A stretch of DNA of 34,486 nucleotides from a virus. The notes under the pieces were generated by a model, which was not told the origin of the DNA, ran no database searches, and saw only the letters and a list, made by a program, of their open reading frames with translations. The DNA is taken from IMG/VR virus record IMGVR_UViG_3300021471_000017, positions 1-34,486 of that record; one strand, given 5' to 3'. The position numbers were made by a program, and so were the translations under genes. Every line of letters starts with the position of its first letter. Position 1 is the stretch's first letter. Positions 6,094-11,434 of the stretch are shown piece by piece.

Positions 6094-7326
6094 TTAAAAT
6101 GGTGGTTCATCGTTTTCGTTTAAATTATTCGCAACGCTAACTACTCCATAGCCTGCACTTGACAATGTTCCAGCGCGTTTCAGCTCTTCGATTTTTCGAC
6201 GGATTGAATTTTCGTTAAGTCCAAACTGTTGTTTAACTTTCGTTATTAAATCCTTGATTTTGATTTCATTTTCCTGCTCTACAACTTGCTTTATAAATTC
6301 TTTTACTTCGTCCGTTTCTTCAATATTTTCTGAAGTTAAGACATCAACACCGTTGTATCTAAATTTAAACAAAAAGCTCAAATTAGAAGGTTTTGAAATA
6401 TTAAACTTGTATGGGATTAAATCTATTTGAAGCTTATCTCGAAGTGAAACTGATTTAAGTTCCCATACAAGCCTTGGATAATTCTCAAAATAAACCGAAC
6501 CGATGGGACTTTTATCTCCTTCTTCTTTTTTACTCTGTTTCGAAATATGCGTTAATAGCAATGTTCTTGTTCCATTTGTGTTGTAAAACTGCTTCAGCAT
6601 TGAGAAAAACTCACCCACTACATCAGCGTGATTAATGTTTCCACCTATTGCAGGTACCACACTATCAATAATCAGCAATTTAATATTGTATTTCACAATA
6701 TCATCAAGAACTTTATCGAACTCATAATTCAACGGAAGGGCAAGATTTCGATAAAACGGACTTTCTAAATCCTGCCCTAAACCGTTTTTCAAAAGAGTAA
6801 AGCGTCTTGAAATATCTTCCAGAGAAGTTTCCCAATCTAAATATAAAACGTTCATTTTAGCTGTTTGCATTTCAAAAAAACCGAAATCAAGCCCGTTTTG
6901 AACAGCCATTGCAATCAATAACGCAAGATAAGACTTTCCAGAACCACCTGGTGCAAATATGAGTGTATACGGATCAGCGACAATGGGCTTGATAAAATAA
7001 TGCTCGTGAGGTTCTGTTTCTATTAATTGAGCTGGTTCATCGTGTGTCAAAAGTTCGTTGATAACCTTCGTGAAAGCAAGTGTAAGAAGCTCTTGCCACG
7101 GAACGTTTTTTTCCAGTATTTCAAGGTGTCTTGAAAGCTTCCACCTTGCATCTATATCCATCAGCTCCACCGTCGAGATAAACAACGTTTTTTCTGTGTC
7201 TGTATCTACAATTTTTAAATTGCTCTGAATGTCTTTTCCTTTTACTCTTATACCCGAGAATATAAGTTGATATCCAGTAAAAAATATCTTATAATTATTT
7301 CCAATGCGTTTAATATCAAGATTCAT
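6094..7326 (-). CDS. RepA-like / AAA_25 ATPase (probable replicative helicase)
   Basis: The 410-residue protein has a RecA-fold ATPase core. Walker A is APGGSGKS at residues 125-132, followed by YLDWE at 162-166. Walker B is LLIIDS with Asp221, and a sensor-like LLLTHIS sits near residue 260. This arrangement matches RepA-type hexameric helicases and the AAA_25 family found in phages and plasmids. Residues 1-110 form a separate N-terminal domain. Residues about 335-395 read as a winged helix (IRRKIEELKRAGTL), suggesting DNA binding. It is the largest leftward gene, and with no polymerase or primase visible it is the best candidate for the central replication protein. It may work with the nuclease at 279-1184. 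A role as a recombination ATPase is the main alternative. Confidence 0.85.
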   Translation of the reverse strand: MNLDIKRIGNNYKIFFTGYQLIFSGIRVKGKDIQSNLKIVDTDTEKTLFISTVELMDIDARWKLSRHLEILEKNVPWQELLTLAFTKVINELLTHDEPAQLIETEPHEHYFIKPIVADPYTLIFAPGGSGKSYLALLIAMAVQNGLDFGFFEMQTAKMNVLYLDWETSLEDISRRFTLLKNGLGQDLESPFYRNLALPLNYEFDKVLDDIVKYNIKLLIIDSVVPAIGGNINHADVVGEFFSMLKQFYNTNGTRTLLLTHISKQSKKEEGDKSPIGSVYFENYPRLVWELKSVSLRDKLQIDLIPYKFNISKPSNLSFLFKFRYNGVDVLTSENIEETDEVKEFIKQVVEQENEIKIKDLITKVKQQFGLNENSIRRKIEELKRAGTLSSAGYGVVSVANNLNENDEPPF

Positions 7327-7340
7327 ATTCTATCACCCTC

Positions 7341-7619
7341 TTATAAGTATTTTTTAAGATTTTTACCTGTTTTCTTTGAATAAGTTTGATTATTACTGAT
7401 TTTTGCCATTTCTTTTGTTATTAGAACGTCTAACAACTGTTGCAATATTTTATTTTGTTGTTCGATTGCATTTGTAAGATTATCGAGCTTTCTTTCAAGC
7501 TTTGCAATTTCTCTGTTTTCTCCAGAAGAACGGGGCGTTAAACCCCGCTCGTGATAAAAATCAAGCCAAGTATTCGAACAGGGGAAATCTATTAAGTCAT
7601 CTTCAAATTTACTACTCAT
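7341..7619 (-). CDS. Hypothetical coiled-coil protein
   Basis: The 92-residue product is not recognised. Residues about 36-72 are a heptad-patterned coiled coil (REIAKLERKLDNL through LQQLLDVLI). The tail is basic and polar (SKKTGKNLKKYL). It lies immediately upstream of the RepA-like ATPase in the transcript, so an accessory or loader role is possible but unsupported by motifs. The start ATG has GAAGGAGTGATGTC before it. Confidence 0.65.
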   Translation of the reverse strand: MSSKFEDDLIDFPCSNTWLDFYHERGLTPRSSGENREIAKLERKLDNLTNAIEQQNKILQQLLDVLITKEMAKISNNQTYSKKTGKNLKKYL

Positions 7620-7623
7620 GACA

Positions 7624-7683
7624 TCACTCCTTCATTAATTGAAATGGCATTTCTGATAATTTTTTAACCGCAAGAACTTTCAT
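7624..7683 (-). CDS. Possible 19-residue peptide
   Basis: A 19-codon frame (MKVLAVKKLS...) fills the gap between two genes. It begins seven bases after the upstream stop, and its stop overlaps the ribosome-binding site of the downstream gene. The upstream sequence (GAGCTTGAT) is a weak ribosome-binding site. It may be only a coupling leader or chance. Confidence 0.25.
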   Translation of the reverse strand: MKVLAVKKLSEMPFQLMKE

Positions 7684-7690
7684 ATCAAGC

Positions 7691-7888
7691 TCAAGAATCA
7701 TTCTTATAATCACAAATAAAATGCACTAAACATAATCCTGCATGTATTCCATCAACAAAAATTTCAATATTATTTTCTAAAATCTCAAATTTTCTTTTGC
7801 TAGGAGCTTCAACAATATATTTGTCATCTTCTTTTCTTGCTTTAAAGCCTAATCTTTTTAAATGTGTTAAATGAACATCATTTTCCAT
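7691..7888 (-). CDS. Hypothetical protein, paralogue of the gene at 5164-5448
   Basis: This 65-residue protein is a shortened relative of the 94-residue product at 5164-5448. It keeps LKRLGF, the DDKYIVEAP strand, the FEI step and the FVDGIHAG motif, and lacks the lysine-rich C-terminal helix. The start ATG has AAAGAGGAGTGATAAA before it. Function unknown. Confidence 0.66.
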   Translation of the reverse strand: MENDVHLTHLKRLGFKARKEDDKYIVEAPSKRKFEILENNIEIFVDGIHAGLCLVHFICDYKNDS

Positions 7889-7892
7889 TTTA

Positions 7893-8093
7893 TCACTCCT
7901 CTTTAAAATATTTAATGATTTCTACAACTTTCTCATAATCAACAAGCGGACACCATTTTGGGATTTCACAGCTTTCAATATCTTTCATTACTAACGTGCA
8001 AAAATCATGATAAAAAACTTCATTTTCTTTGCGAACTTCATCATGAAACGGGCATTCTCTACAAATGTTAATTTTTAAACCTACAATTTTCAT
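7893..8093 (-). CDS. Small Cys-rich, probable zinc-binding protein
   Basis: The start at 8093 is chosen because AAGGAGTGAAATT lies before it; an upstream in-frame start would extend into the previous gene. The 66-residue product has cysteines at 11, 14, 32, 42 and 48 and histidines at 17 and 29, in the pattern C-x2-CPxH ... FC ... SC ... WCPL. Short phage proteins with CPF and a closing CPL are widespread and are presumed to bind zinc. The last 15 residues are an acidic helix. No specific function is known. Confidence 0.7.
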   Translation of the reverse strand: MKIVGLKINICRECPFHDEVRKENEVFYHDFCTLVMKDIESCEIPKWCPLVDYEKVVEIIKYFKEE

Positions 8094-8097
8094 AATT

Positions 8098-8493
8098 TCA
8101 CTCCTTGCCCGCAAAGATTTCACCAATAATCTTGCCCGCTTGTGATTTGCTTAATTTATCAACGTCAACGTCTTTACGATAGCGTTTAATTAGGTTCTTT
8201 TGCTTTTCAGTTGCAGGAATAAATGTTGCTTGCTTTGACTTTGTTTTTGCTTCAACTGCAGGTGTTTTATTTGCTATTTTCGAATATATTTCTTTCAATT
8301 TTTCTGCTTCTTTTTCTATTTGTGTGTTTATTTCATCAAAGATTTTTTCATATTCTGTTCCTTCGTTTACCGTCTTTCCAATGTTTATTTCAAAATTTTC
8401 ATATTTTCCAAGCGCAATTTTCATGCCTATATTAATATAAATCTTTCCTTGTTCTTGCAATAACATTTTAATTTGTTCGGCTTTTTCACTCAT
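8098..8493 (-). CDS. Hypothetical two-part protein with C-terminal ATEKQ helical motif
   Basis: The 131-residue product begins with a beta-rich part (KIYINIGMKIALGKYENF), continues with a charged helix (EKEAEKLKEIYSKI) and a linker, and ends with a helical module containing PATEKQKNLIKRYR and LSKSQAGKIIGEI. Similar C-terminal modules occur at the ends of phage recombination and single-strand annealing proteins, where they are thought to bind DNA. The first part is of a kind seen in phage genomes without known role. Its start follows AGGAGGAAAAAGAAA and is overlapped by the 48-residue gene upstream. A DNA-metabolism role is an inference. Confidence 0.62.
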   Translation of the reverse strand: MSEKAEQIKMLLQEQGKIYINIGMKIALGKYENFEINIGKTVNEGTEYEKIFDEINTQIEKEAEKLKEIYSKIANKTPAVEAKTKSKQATFIPATEKQKNLIKRYRKDVDVDKLSKSQAGKIIGEIFAGKE

Positions 8494-8632
8494 TTTCTTT
8501 TTCCTCCTTTATTTCAAAATATTTTCCAATCTGATCCATTTCTTCAAGCTCAGGGATAATCTTAAAATGTACCCAGCCCCAAACAATGCCGAGCGCAAAA
8601 CCTATTAACCCGCAAATTACCCACATTAACAT
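8486..8632 (-). CDS. 48-residue membrane-anchored protein
   Basis: The frame starts MLMWVICGLIGFALGIVWGW, a clear transmembrane segment, followed by an acidic cytoplasmic-like tail (PELEEMDQIGKYFEIKEEKENE). It has a strong AAAGGAGGGGATAGC before its ATG and overlaps the next gene by eight bases, so it is very likely translated. The type resembles small Rz-like or single-pass accessory membrane proteins, but it lies among DNA-metabolism genes rather than lysis genes. Not recognised. Confidence 0.75.
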   Translation of the reverse strand: MLMWVICGLIGFALGIVWGWVHFKIIPELEEMDQIGKYFEIKEEKENE

Positions 8633-8646
8633 GCTATCCCCTCCTT

Positions 8647-8841
8647 TTATTCTTTTCTTAAATTTAAAACTGAGAAAAGCAGTAATGCGTCCTGAATGGT
8701 GAGTTCCTTGTCAAGGGGAAGAAAGCCTTCTAACGAAGGCCTTCCCCCGTCGTAAGAATATGCTTTAATTTGCCAGAAGTGATAATTGCCACGATTTTTA
8801 TATTCAAACCAGTATTTCATATTTTTATATAAGCTTCTCAT
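8647..8841 (-). CDS. Hypothetical small protein
   Basis: The ATG at 8841 (MRSLYKNMKYW) is chosen over the GTG/ATG at 8862 because GGAGGAGGTGCAGGTAAA sits before it and the ATG overlaps the upstream stop as ATGA. The 64-residue protein is basic and aromatic in its first third, then ends with a helix (TIQDALLLFSVLNL). Not recognised. Confidence 0.64.
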   Translation of the reverse strand: MRSLYKNMKYWFEYKNRGNYHFWQIKAYSYDGGRPSLEGFLPLDKELTIQDALLLFSVLNLRKE

Positions 8842-9125
8842 TTTACCTGCACCTCCTCCCAATCGATGGAATCAACCTCGGCACCATCCATTTCAAGGTA
8901 AACTTCAACAGGTATTTCAATTATGTCTGTATATTTGTGCGTTCCTGCATAAATCCCTGCCCATTTTTCATCTAAAATATCTTCATACTTTTTTTCAATT
9001 TCCAGAACTCCATTGCAAATAATAATCAAATCTTCTTTGTTTAATCTGCAAGTATCTGGGTCAATTCTAATTATTCCTTCATCAACCTCAATTTCTCTTT
9101 TTTTCATTATTTCACTCAATGTCAT
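8838..9125 (-). CDS. Hypothetical acidic protein
   Basis: The 95-residue product is not recognised. It is acidic (EIEVDEGIIRIDPD; MDGAEVDSIDWEEVQ) with a central helix (LIIICNGVLEIEKKYEDIL). The start has GGAGGGGAAAGT before it and a degenerate copy of the palindrome family upstream. The last codons overlap the next gene as ATGA. Confidence 0.66.
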   Translation of the reverse strand: MTLSEIMKKREIEVDEGIIRIDPDTCRLNKEDLIIICNGVLEIEKKYEDILDEKWAGIYAGTHKYTDIIEIPVEVYLEMDGAEVDSIDWEEVQVK

Positions 9126-9141
9126 ACTTTCCCCTCCTTTT

Positions 9142-9162
9142 GCAATATTATTTCTTATTTCG
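9142..9162 (-). repeat. Intergenic palindrome, degenerate copy e
   Basis: The arm next to the ribosome-binding site is GCAATATTA, close to the family arm GCAATATAA. The distal arm has decayed (TTATTTCG). It overlaps the stop of the gene at 9155-9703. It is included because its position relative to the downstream ribosome-binding site is the same as in the other copies. Confidence 0.5.
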
Positions 9163-9703
9163 AATTTTTTTCAACAGGAAAAATTACTTTAAAAATTTGA
9201 CCTTCTGGAACCTTTTCATCTTCGATAAATGTAATCTTGTATTTCTCATGAAATTTTTTAAAAATATCTTCTGAAACATCTTTTACTTGTTTATCTAAAA
9301 GCACCAATACTCCTAATGCTACATATGCAAAATTATGCCAATTTGATATAAGTTGTTGTTGTTTCAATTCTTTAAAAATTTTACTTTTATTTTTTGATAT
9401 TTGAATATGTTTATCTGCTAAAAACAATGTTTTCAAAATAAGTTTTTTATCATTTGGATTATAATGCACTTTTATTTCTTTATTTTTTAAACTCCTTTTT
9501 AAAGCACACAACACAATCGAATGCAAAAAACTAATTTGATTAGTTGATACCTTCATCAACGGACATGGAATTAAATAAGTCCTCAAAAAATTTGAATAGT
9601 CTTGTCTATACAATTTTTCAATCCATGTCACTTTCACACAGTATTTTTCATTAAAATCGATAAAATCTTTAAACAACGCAATAAAATTAGTATTTTCAAT
9701 CAT
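9155..9703 (-). CDS. Hypothetical protein
   Basis: The 182-residue product is not recognised. It is basic, with a lysine/asparagine-rich middle (KKLILKTL; KNKSKIFKELKQQQ) and a hydrophobic run near residues 125-136 (FAYVALGVLVLL) that might be buried or membrane-associated. Second gene of the leftward operon, hence expected to be expressed very early. The start has GGAGGGAAAATAAA before it, and copy f of the palindrome lies upstream. Confidence 0.68.
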   Translation of the reverse strand: MIENTNFIALFKDFIDFNEKYCVKVTWIEKLYRQDYSNFLRTYLIPCPLMKVSTNQISFLHSIVLCALKRSLKNKEIKVHYNPNDKKLILKTLFLADKHIQISKNKSKIFKELKQQQLISNWHNFAYVALGVLVLLDKQVKDVSEDIFKKFHEKYKITFIEDEKVPEGQIFKVIFPVEKNSK

Positions 9704-9721
9704 TTTATTTTCCCTCCCTAT

Positions 9722-9745
9722 GCAATATAATGTTTATTATGTTGC
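9722..9745 (-). repeat. Intergenic palindrome, copy f
   Basis: GCAATATAA (9722-9730), spacer TGTTTA, TTATGTTGC (9737-9745). One mismatch interrupts an otherwise 9-bp stem. It lies before the ribosome-binding site of the gene starting at 9703. Confidence 0.75.
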
Positions 9746-9761
9746 ACTTCTTGTGCGGTAA

Positions 9762-10100
9762 TTAAAAAATGATATAATGTTGCGTTTGATAACATTCTTC
9801 TTCTTCTAATATCTCATCTATTTCTTCAGCATCAATTTTCCTTTGATACTTTTTTGATAAATAGTCTTTTATAGTGTATAAATCATTATCAATTATTTCT
9901 GCGCCATTAGCGATATTTTCAAAGAGTTCTTCTACTTCCGGATCTACTAACGATATTTGAGATAAAGCTTCATGTATTGCGTCATAGGCATATTCACCCC
10001 ATTTTTCATCAATTAAATCGCAATATTCTTCAATTTTACTAATATCTACTCGATATTCATTTCTCTTCAAAAAATCTAAAACATCTTTTCTCTTTTTCAT
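9762..10100 (-). CDS. Hypothetical acidic helical protein, first gene of leftward operon
   Basis: The 112-residue product is not recognised. It begins with a short basic helix (MKKRKDVLDFLKRN) and continues strongly acidic (DEKWGEYAYD; EEIDEILEEEE). It is the first coding gene after the leftward promoter, about 140 bases downstream of the predicted start of transcription and behind a structured leader. First-expressed acidic phage proteins often target host enzymes; nothing in the sequence proves that here. The start has AGGAGGGGATATT before it. Confidence 0.7.
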   Translation of the reverse strand: MKKRKDVLDFLKRNEYRVDISKIEEYCDLIDEKWGEYAYDAIHEALSQISLVDPEVEELFENIANGAEIIDNDLYTIKDYLSKKYQRKIDAEEIDEILEEEECYQTQHYIIF

Positions 10101-10137
10101 AATATCCCCTCCTAATTTATTATTTTTGTTTTTTTAC

Positions 10138-10198
10138 GCTTAGCTTCTTTCAGTCATCTCCCCAGCACCACCTGCAAGAGCCCTACTCAAAGCTAAGC
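10138..10198 (-). ncRNA. Structured, GC-rich 5' leader of the leftward operon
   Basis: GCTTAGCTT (10138-10146) and AAGCTAAGC (10190-10198) are perfect inverted repeats enclosing 43 bases. The interior is visibly richer in G+C than its surroundings and purine-rich on the RNA strand (including GCAGGTGGTGCTGGGGAG), with small internal inverted repeats (GAG/CTC and GCA/TGC). In the leftward RNA it would be a closed multi-loop element about 35 bases after the predicted start and 40 bases before the first ribosome-binding site. It does not match a riboswitch class I can name. A cis-acting antitermination RNA or ligand-sensing leader is possible. Confidence 0.6.
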
Positions 10199-10238
10199 TA
10201 TTCACTTTTCAAAGACCTTTTTCATCGTTTACATCTTA

Positions 10239-10266
10239 ATTATATAGCTTGTATATTACAAATCAA
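10239..10266 (-). promoter_or_regulatory. Leftward early promoter
   Basis: On the minus strand TTGATT (10261-10266), 16 bases, TATAAT (10239-10244). An overlapping alternative uses TTTACA in the upstream dyad, 17 bases, TAATAT. Either would start the leftward transcript near 10230-10245. It is the only good promoter found ahead of the long leftward gene array. Confidence 0.7.
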
Positions 10267-10271
10267 TGTAT

Positions 10272-10287
10272 GAAATGTAAACATTTC
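10272..10287. promoter_or_regulatory. Operator-like dyad next to leftward promoter
   Basis: GAAATGT-AA-ACATTTC is a perfect 7-bp inverted repeat just upstream of the -35 box. The same core appears as GTTTACAT at 10227-10234, on the start-site side of the promoter. A second dyad, TTTAC-N6-GTAAA, lies at 10298-10313. The arrangement looks like binding sites for a phage regulator, although no repressor gene was recognised. Confidence 0.55.
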
Positions 10288-10297
10288 CTTACACTTC

Positions 10298-10313
10298 TTT
10301 ACAATTAGGTAAA
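10298..10313. promoter_or_regulatory. Second operator-like dyad TTTAC-N6-GTAAA
   Basis: TTTAC (10298-10302) and GTAAA (10309-10313) are inverted repeats sharing the TTTAC/GTAAA core with the dyad at 10272-10287. They lie between the leftward promoter and the small-RNA promoter and could control both. Confidence 0.4.
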
Positions 10314-10339
10314 CAATTTTCTTGATAAAAATTTTTGTG

Positions 10340-10367
10340 TTGAAACTGGATAGAAATATGGTAAAAT
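10340..10367 (+). promoter_or_regulatory. Promoter of the candidate small RNA
   Basis: TTGAAA (10340-10345), 16 bases, TAAAAT (10362-10367), preceded by TG in the extended -10 position. The predicted start is near 10374. Only a short unit ending in an intrinsic terminator follows, with no ribosome-binding site or gene. Confidence 0.65.
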
Positions 10368-10373
10368 ATAAAT

Positions 10374-10446
10374 GAAGTGAAAAATCCCCCCTCCTCCCTT
10401 CCTGATAAACGAATCATTAGCCCCGCTCAGGGGCATTTTTTATTGG
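10374..10446 (+). ncRNA. Candidate phage small RNA with anti-Shine-Dalgarno tract
   Basis: Between the promoter and the terminator lies a transcript of about 70 bases with no open frame. It contains a 19-base C/U-only tract at 10385-10403 (CCCCCCTCCTCCC core), then a small TGAT/ATCA stem and the terminator hairpin. The tract includes CCCTCC and CTCCTCCC, complementary to the GGAGGG and GGGAGGAG ribosome-binding sites used by the leftward genes. On the opposite strand the purine tract is not followed by a start codon within 20 bases, so it is not a ribosome-binding site for a minus-strand gene. Existence as an RNA is likely; the anti-Shine-Dalgarno role is inference. Confidence 0.55.
10420..10441 (+). 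terminator. Intrinsic terminator of the small RNA
   Basis: GCCCC-GCTCA-GGGGC followed by A and six T residues. The stem is short but all G-C, and the U-tract is on the plus strand only, so it ends rightward transcription. Confidence 0.8.
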
Positions 10447-10525
10447 CAATTTCTTAAAAAACAAGAAGTAAATATTTTTGATGGATAAAATCCTGAGATG
10501 TAAATCAAAATTATTTTCCCTCTGA

Positions 10526-10537
10526 GACCGATTTAAA
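10526..10537. repeat. CGATTTAAA element, copy 1
   Basis: GACCGATTTAAA is shared with 30763-30774. Its core CGATTTAAA also occurs at 10610-10618. See the ATCGAT palindrome entries. Confidence 0.45.
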
Positions 10538-10600
10538 CCGCCCAAATTTTGCTTCTAAACCCCAGACACGTATTTTGATATACCTGAGTGGAGAAACATG

Positions 10601-10619
10601 CCTTAAAATCGATTTAAAT
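10601..10619. repeat. ATCGAT-centred palindromic element, left copy
   Basis: CCTTAAAATCGATTTAAAT is a near-palindrome around ATCGAT. Its reverse complement occurs at 30768-30786 (19 matching bases), so the two copies lie in inverted orientation on either side of the rightward structural module. Confidence 0.55.
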
Positions 10620-10651
10620 AGGTAGTTAGGAAAGCGAACAATCACTCACAC

Positions 10652-10688
10652 CGCATCACTAAACAGCTGGCGCATCACGACGCATCAC
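10652..10688 (+). repeat. Three CGCATCAC iterons
   Basis: CGCATCAC occurs at 10652-10659, 10671-10678 and 10681-10688, at spacings of 19 and 10 bases (roughly two and one helical turns). A partial copy CGCAT follows at about 10703. Short phased direct repeats next to an AT-rich stretch are typical of replication initiator sites. Confidence 0.55.
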
Positions 10689-10699
10689 TTTTCAAAAAG

Positions 10700-10860
10700 T
10701 TCCGCATAATATTGTTATCTTTTTCTTTTTCTTTCTTTTATATATTTTTCTTTCTTTTTCTTTTTATATATTCTTTTAAATATAACAATTAAAAATAAAA
10801 GATCTTTAAAAAAATAAAAGATCTATAAATATATAAAAATATATAAAAAATATACTTTTG
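10700..10860. other. Very AT-rich stretch, candidate DNA-unwinding element of an origin
   Basis: About 150 bp nearly free of G and C. The left part is a pyrimidine tract of CTTTTT repeats; the right part is A-rich with TATATAAAAA repeats. AAAATAAAAGATCT occurs twice (10792-10805 and 10811-10824). With the adjacent iterons it forms the best origin candidate in the genome. Confidence 0.5.
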
Positions 10861-11011
10861 CAGTTAAAATGTCAAGTTGCAAAATAAACGAATAAATCAA
10901 ACAAGAAGCGATTATCAAAAGTTTCCTCCCGCGAAGTTTTGTATTTGCATTCGTTCAGCTTTTTACAACATAGGTTGAAGTTTGACAGATGGTGGAAAAT
11001 ATACAGGGAAG

Positions 11012-11020
11012 TGGTATAAT
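11012..11020 (+). promoter_or_regulatory. Extended -10 rightward promoter
   Basis: TGGTATAAT is a perfect extended -10. No good -35 lies 16-18 bases upstream; a TTGACA is 27 bases away, too far. A transcript would begin near 11027 and pass a 7-bp inverted repeat (ATGAGAA 11025-11031, TTCTCAT 11067-11073). No gene with a ribosome-binding site follows directly. Confidence 0.5.
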
Positions 11021-11147
11021 ATAGATGAGAATAAAATGGGAAAATTAAAATTGGAAATGAAAAATTTTCTCATTTGAAGACTTTATAGGTAAATTTAGAA
11101 AATAATCATAATTATAGTTGAAATTATACGATGAGGTAGAAATATTT

Positions 11148-11240
11148 GAAAGTTTCACGAAGTTTCAAAAAGTTTCACGAACTTTCTTGAGAATTCTCGA
11201 GTTTTCAAACTTTTTAAAAACTTTTTTGAAACTTTTTGTC
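11148..11240. repeat. 10-bp-phased GTTTC repeat block 1
   Basis: Runs of AGTTTCACGA, AGTTTCAAAA, AGTTTCACGA, ACTTTCTTGA and degenerate continuations repeat every 10 bases. Bases 11151-11176 recur exactly at 11337-11362. Half-sites GAAA and TTTC form dyads. The 10-base phasing of T tracts predicts intrinsic DNA bending. The block precedes the promoter at 11281. Confidence 0.7.
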
Positions 11241-11280
11241 AGGATGAGTGAATTGACTAAAAAAAGAAAATCAGAAATTA

Positions 11281-11309
11281 TTGACAAATAATTGTGATTT
11301 TGGACTAAT
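11281..11309 (+). promoter_or_regulatory. Rightward promoter between the phased repeat blocks
   Basis: Consensus TTGACA (11281-11286), 17 bases, ACTAAT (11304-11309) with TG in the extended -10 position. The -10 is imperfect. Confidence 0.45.
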
Positions 11310-11320
11310 ACACTTAAATA

Positions 11321-11375
11321 TTGAAAAGTTTCAACGAGTTTCACGAAGTTTCAAAAAGTTTCTCAAAAGTTTAAA
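11321..11375. repeat. 10-bp-phased GTTTC repeat block 2
   Basis: A second set of GAGTTTCACG, AAGTTTCAAA, AAGTTTCTCA units, again at 10-base steps, with a 26-base exact match (11337-11362) to block 1. It lies directly upstream of the strongest rightward promoter. Confidence 0.7.
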
Positions 11376-11387
11376 AATTCGTTAGCT

Positions 11388-11415
11388 TTGCGAATTGATA
11401 TTTTTATGATATAAT
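11388..11415 (+). promoter_or_regulatory. Main rightward promoter
   Basis: TTGCGA (11388-11393), 16 bases, TATAAT (11410-11415) with TG in the extended -10 position. The predicted start near 11422 lies 67 bases before the first structural-operon gene. Confidence 0.65.
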
Positions 11416-11434
11416 AAAATTAGAATACTAAGGT

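Noticed and set aside
10385-10403. Purine tract on the minus strand that could be a very strong ribosome-binding site
   Set aside because: No ATG, GTG or TTG follows within about 20 bases on the minus strand and no open frame starts there, so the plus-strand C/U tract within a transcript is the better reading.
10482-10526. 14-codon frame after the small-RNA terminator
   Set aside because: Too short, no ribosome-binding site, and it lies after a terminator.
10982-11020. TTGACA with TATAAT as a standard promoter
   Set aside because: The spacer is 27 bases, far beyond 15-19. The extended -10 alone was retained.
11148-11375. CRISPR-like array in the phased repeats
   Set aside because: The repeats have a 10-base period without spacers of constant length and no cas genes. 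The Cas4-like nuclease is a stand-alone phage enzyme.
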